Origin: Desulfobacterales bacterium
GTDB lineage: Bacteria; Desulfobacterota; Desulfobacteria; Desulfobacterales; 4be13
Assembly (NCBI GenBank): GCA_029940115.1
Contig: JAOZRQ010000048.1
Location: forward strand, 1-20,683
Reading direction: 5' to 3'
Length of the DNA stretch: 20,683 nucleotides
Position 1 is the first letter of the stretch. Each line of letters starts with the position of its first letter. The translations under genes and the position numbers were made by a program. The notes beneath the pieces were generated by a model, which was not told the origin of the DNA, did not search any database, and saw nothing but the letters and a program-made list of their open reading frames with translations. Positions 19,304 to 20,683 of the stretch are shown here, in pieces.

Positions 19304-20224
19304 TCATCCCTGATCTGCCGGAATCCACAAGGTCTCCCCATCAAACTGGATGCGGTTCACGTTTCGGTAATCGATCTGATCCAGCAATGCAAAGGCCCGT
19401 GCCAAGTTGAAGACGACGATCTTGCTCAACGGATGGATCTGGTTCAGGTCAAGATCGAGTCTCTTCTCCTTGACATTGTAAATATAGACCATCTTCTCAG
19501 AAAACTTCAACAGCTTCCCCACGCCCGAACTGTGGCCGAGGATGCTTGGCTCATCGGCCCGGGAGGAGAGAGATATCTTTTTTTTGGCAAAGTAGGTTTT
19601 CAGAAATTCAAAATGAATGTTCCAGACATTGTCTCCCGACTCAACCACATATATCCCATATACCCCGGTGGGATCCTCGGATATGAAGCTTATTCTGAGT
19701 TCTTGATCGAGGGGCTTTGCCTCGCCTTCTGACGCGGCTTCTTTCATCCGGTTTCCTGCCTGATCAGTCTCACGGGATGAGTCCGCGGCACCCTCTGTTT
19801 TTTCAGTGGGCTGACCGCCTTTCAGATCCTTTTCCACAAGATCGCCCTCTTTGAGGCGGATTTTGTCCAGGATTTCCTGCATGGAGACGGTTGAACCGCC
19901 GACCTTGATGGCCTCGTCCGACTTGACAACCATGTCAACCCCCTCATCCAAGCCGTAATCCGCCTTCCGTTTCTGCATCATATCCTTGAATTTCAGATCC
20001 TTGTCCAGCTTGCCGTAATCCATGACCGGCTGGGGTTTGGCAGGGGGATCTCTTTTTTCAGGCTCTTGGGCGATCACTGGGATCTCTTCCTTTGGTTGTT
20101 CCGCCATTGGGGGATGATCCTTCCACCAGAACCACCATACCCCTGCAACCGCTCCCGTGAAAATGACGGCAAAGATGATGATGACTTTGAAAACCTTGTC
20201 CGATTTGATCAGATTTTTGTTCAT
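19304..20224 (-). CDS. Membrane-anchored protein with LysM-like C-terminal segment
   Basis: 306 residues, not assigned to a named gene. The N-terminus MNKNLIKSDK is followed by one membrane segment (about 12-33) ending in VWWFWWKDHPP, then a Pro/Glu-rich stretch. The middle is charged and low in complexity (KGGQPTEKTEGAADSS, 145-170), suggesting a periplasmic spacer. The segment GIYVVESGDNVWNIHFEFL (about 194-212) resembles the start of a LysM domain, which binds peptidoglycan; the rest, to LWIPADQG, fits a LysM-like end (ETLWIP) with an insertion between. ATG 20224 has AGGAGG 5-6 bases upstream. It lies upstream of yajC on the same strand but 488 bases away, so it is probably a separate unit. 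Inferred role: envelope protein, function unknown. Confidence 0.75.
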   Translation of the reverse strand: MNKNLIKSDKVFKVIIIFAVIFTGAVAGVWWFWWKDHPPMAEQPKEEIPVIAQEPEKRDPPAKPQPVMDYGKLDKDLKFKDMMQKRKADYGLDEGVDMVVKSDEAIKVGGSTVSMQEILDKIRLKEGDLVEKDLKGGQPTEKTEGAADSSRETDQAGNRMKEAASEGEAKPLDQELRISFISEDPTGVYGIYVVESGDNVWNIHFEFLKTYFAKKKISLSSRADEPSILGHSSGVGKLLKFSEKMVYIYNVKEKRLDLDLNQIHPLSKIVVFNLARAFALLDQIDYRNVNRIQFDGETLWIPADQG

Positions 20225-20231
20225 GAGTTCC

Positions 20232-20330
20232 TCCTATGTAAATCAAGTTTGTGAGTTTGTGAGTTTGTGAGTTTGTTCGGATGCATTTGCTCCCATGTAA
20301 ATCAAGTTTGTGAGTTTGTGAGTTTGTTCG
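20232..20330. repeat. Octamer GTTTGTGA arrays in two blocks upstream of the LysM-like gene
   Basis: ATGTAAATCAAGTTTGTGAG begins at 20236 and again at 20295, each followed by further GTTTGTGA units and TTGTTCG. The block has been duplicated with a 59 base period, losing one octamer. It lies immediately upstream of the ribosome binding site of the 20224 gene. Confidence 0.8.
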
Positions 20331-20332
20331 CT

Positions 20333-20428
20333 ACCGCGGGTTTCAGGCGAGCAAACCCGGCTTCTCTAACAGCTCTAGCCTGTTGTAATTTTGTTGCTGA
20401 CAACCCTTGACGCGAAGCCGGGTTTTTT
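20333..20428. repeat. Palindromic repeat, copy 2 (same family as 4771-4865)
   Basis: AAACCCGGCTTC and GAAGCCGGGTTTTTT bracket a loop sharing AACAGCTCT and TGTTGTAATTT with copy 1. An open frame crosses 20302-20682 but only translates repeats. The rest of 20225-20683 holds an AACCGCAGATGAACGCAGATG word (20504) and no gene. Confidence 0.7.
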
Positions 20429-20603
20429 CGGGGAGGGCGAATGTGGGTGAAACTTTTGCCCGGCTTTTTGGCAGACAACTTTTGTCCTCCCTGTGATGTT
20501 TCAACCGCAGATGAACGCAGATGGCTTTTGATGCCAGTCCCCTTGGCGTCAAGGTGGCCTGAGTGTGCAAACCCGGTTTCCCTTCCCTGTTTGTGAAGGC
20601 TCA

Positions 20604-20667
20604 GACAAAGGGAGTGCAAAGATGGCGATGGTTGAGACCTTGTCATCCCAAGAGGCCATCTTTGCGC
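20604..20667. repeat. Hairpin repeat, copy B (GTGCAAAGATGGC arms)
   Basis: GTGCAAAGATGGC (20604-20616) pairs with GCCATCTTTGCGC (20655-20667) at 12 of 13 positions. The core GTTGAGACCTTGTCATCCCA parallels that of copy A at 56-110. Confidence 0.7.
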
Positions 20668-20683
20668 CTCCATCGCCTGCATC

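Noticed and set aside
20302..20682. 126-codon open frame on the minus strand at the right edge
   Set aside because: It translates two known repeats (20333-20428 and 20604-20667) and an octamer array; no start signal or family similarity.

Overview
The window looks like chromosomal DNA of a Gram-negative, probably sulfate-reducing deltaproteobacterium (Desulfobacterota, perhaps near Desulfonema). This is an inference from the yajC-secD-secF order, the topA and dprA sequences, and the unusual load of short palindromic repeats. No rRNA, tRNA, transposase gene or CRISPR array was seen.

Layout. 204-935 (-) is a family 2 glycosyltransferase. 1378-3266 (+) is an overlapping pair: an OLD-like AAA ATPase and a TOPRIM-type protein (DUF3226-like). 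3639-4202 (-) is an exported chalcone isomerase-like protein. 4203-5314 is mostly repeats and holds a 49-codon remnant of a chemotaxis receptor. 5315-7612 (-) is topA and 7869-8996 (-) is dprA. 9156-15178 (-) is a two-gene operon: a 1799-residue protein joining an SF1 helicase, a helical middle region and an SMC-like AAA ATPase, followed with an ATGA overlap by a DUF4276-like TOPRIM protein. 15408-18815 (-) is yajC-secD-secF. 19304-20224 (-) is a membrane-anchored protein with a LysM-like segment.

The candidate system is 9156-15178. Gabija defence uses GajA (OLD ATPase plus TOPRIM nuclease) and GajB (UvrD-like helicase). Here the same three activities appear re-partitioned: helicase and ATPase are fused in one chain and the TOPRIM unit is a separate coupled gene. 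The pair at 1378-3266 is a second, independent ATPase plus TOPRIM module resembling the ariA/ariB arrangement of PARIS. Both are proposed as defence systems by analogy; function is not shown by the sequence.

The intergenic spaces are filled by several families of non-coding palindromic elements. Three show terminal inverted repeats abutting exact or near-exact 8-9 bp direct repeats, as expected of MITEs moved by a transposase elsewhere. Two copies of one family sit directly at or beside stop codons (dprA, yajC). Others are hairpins, tandem heptamers or octamers, and a perfect 106 bp tandem duplication.
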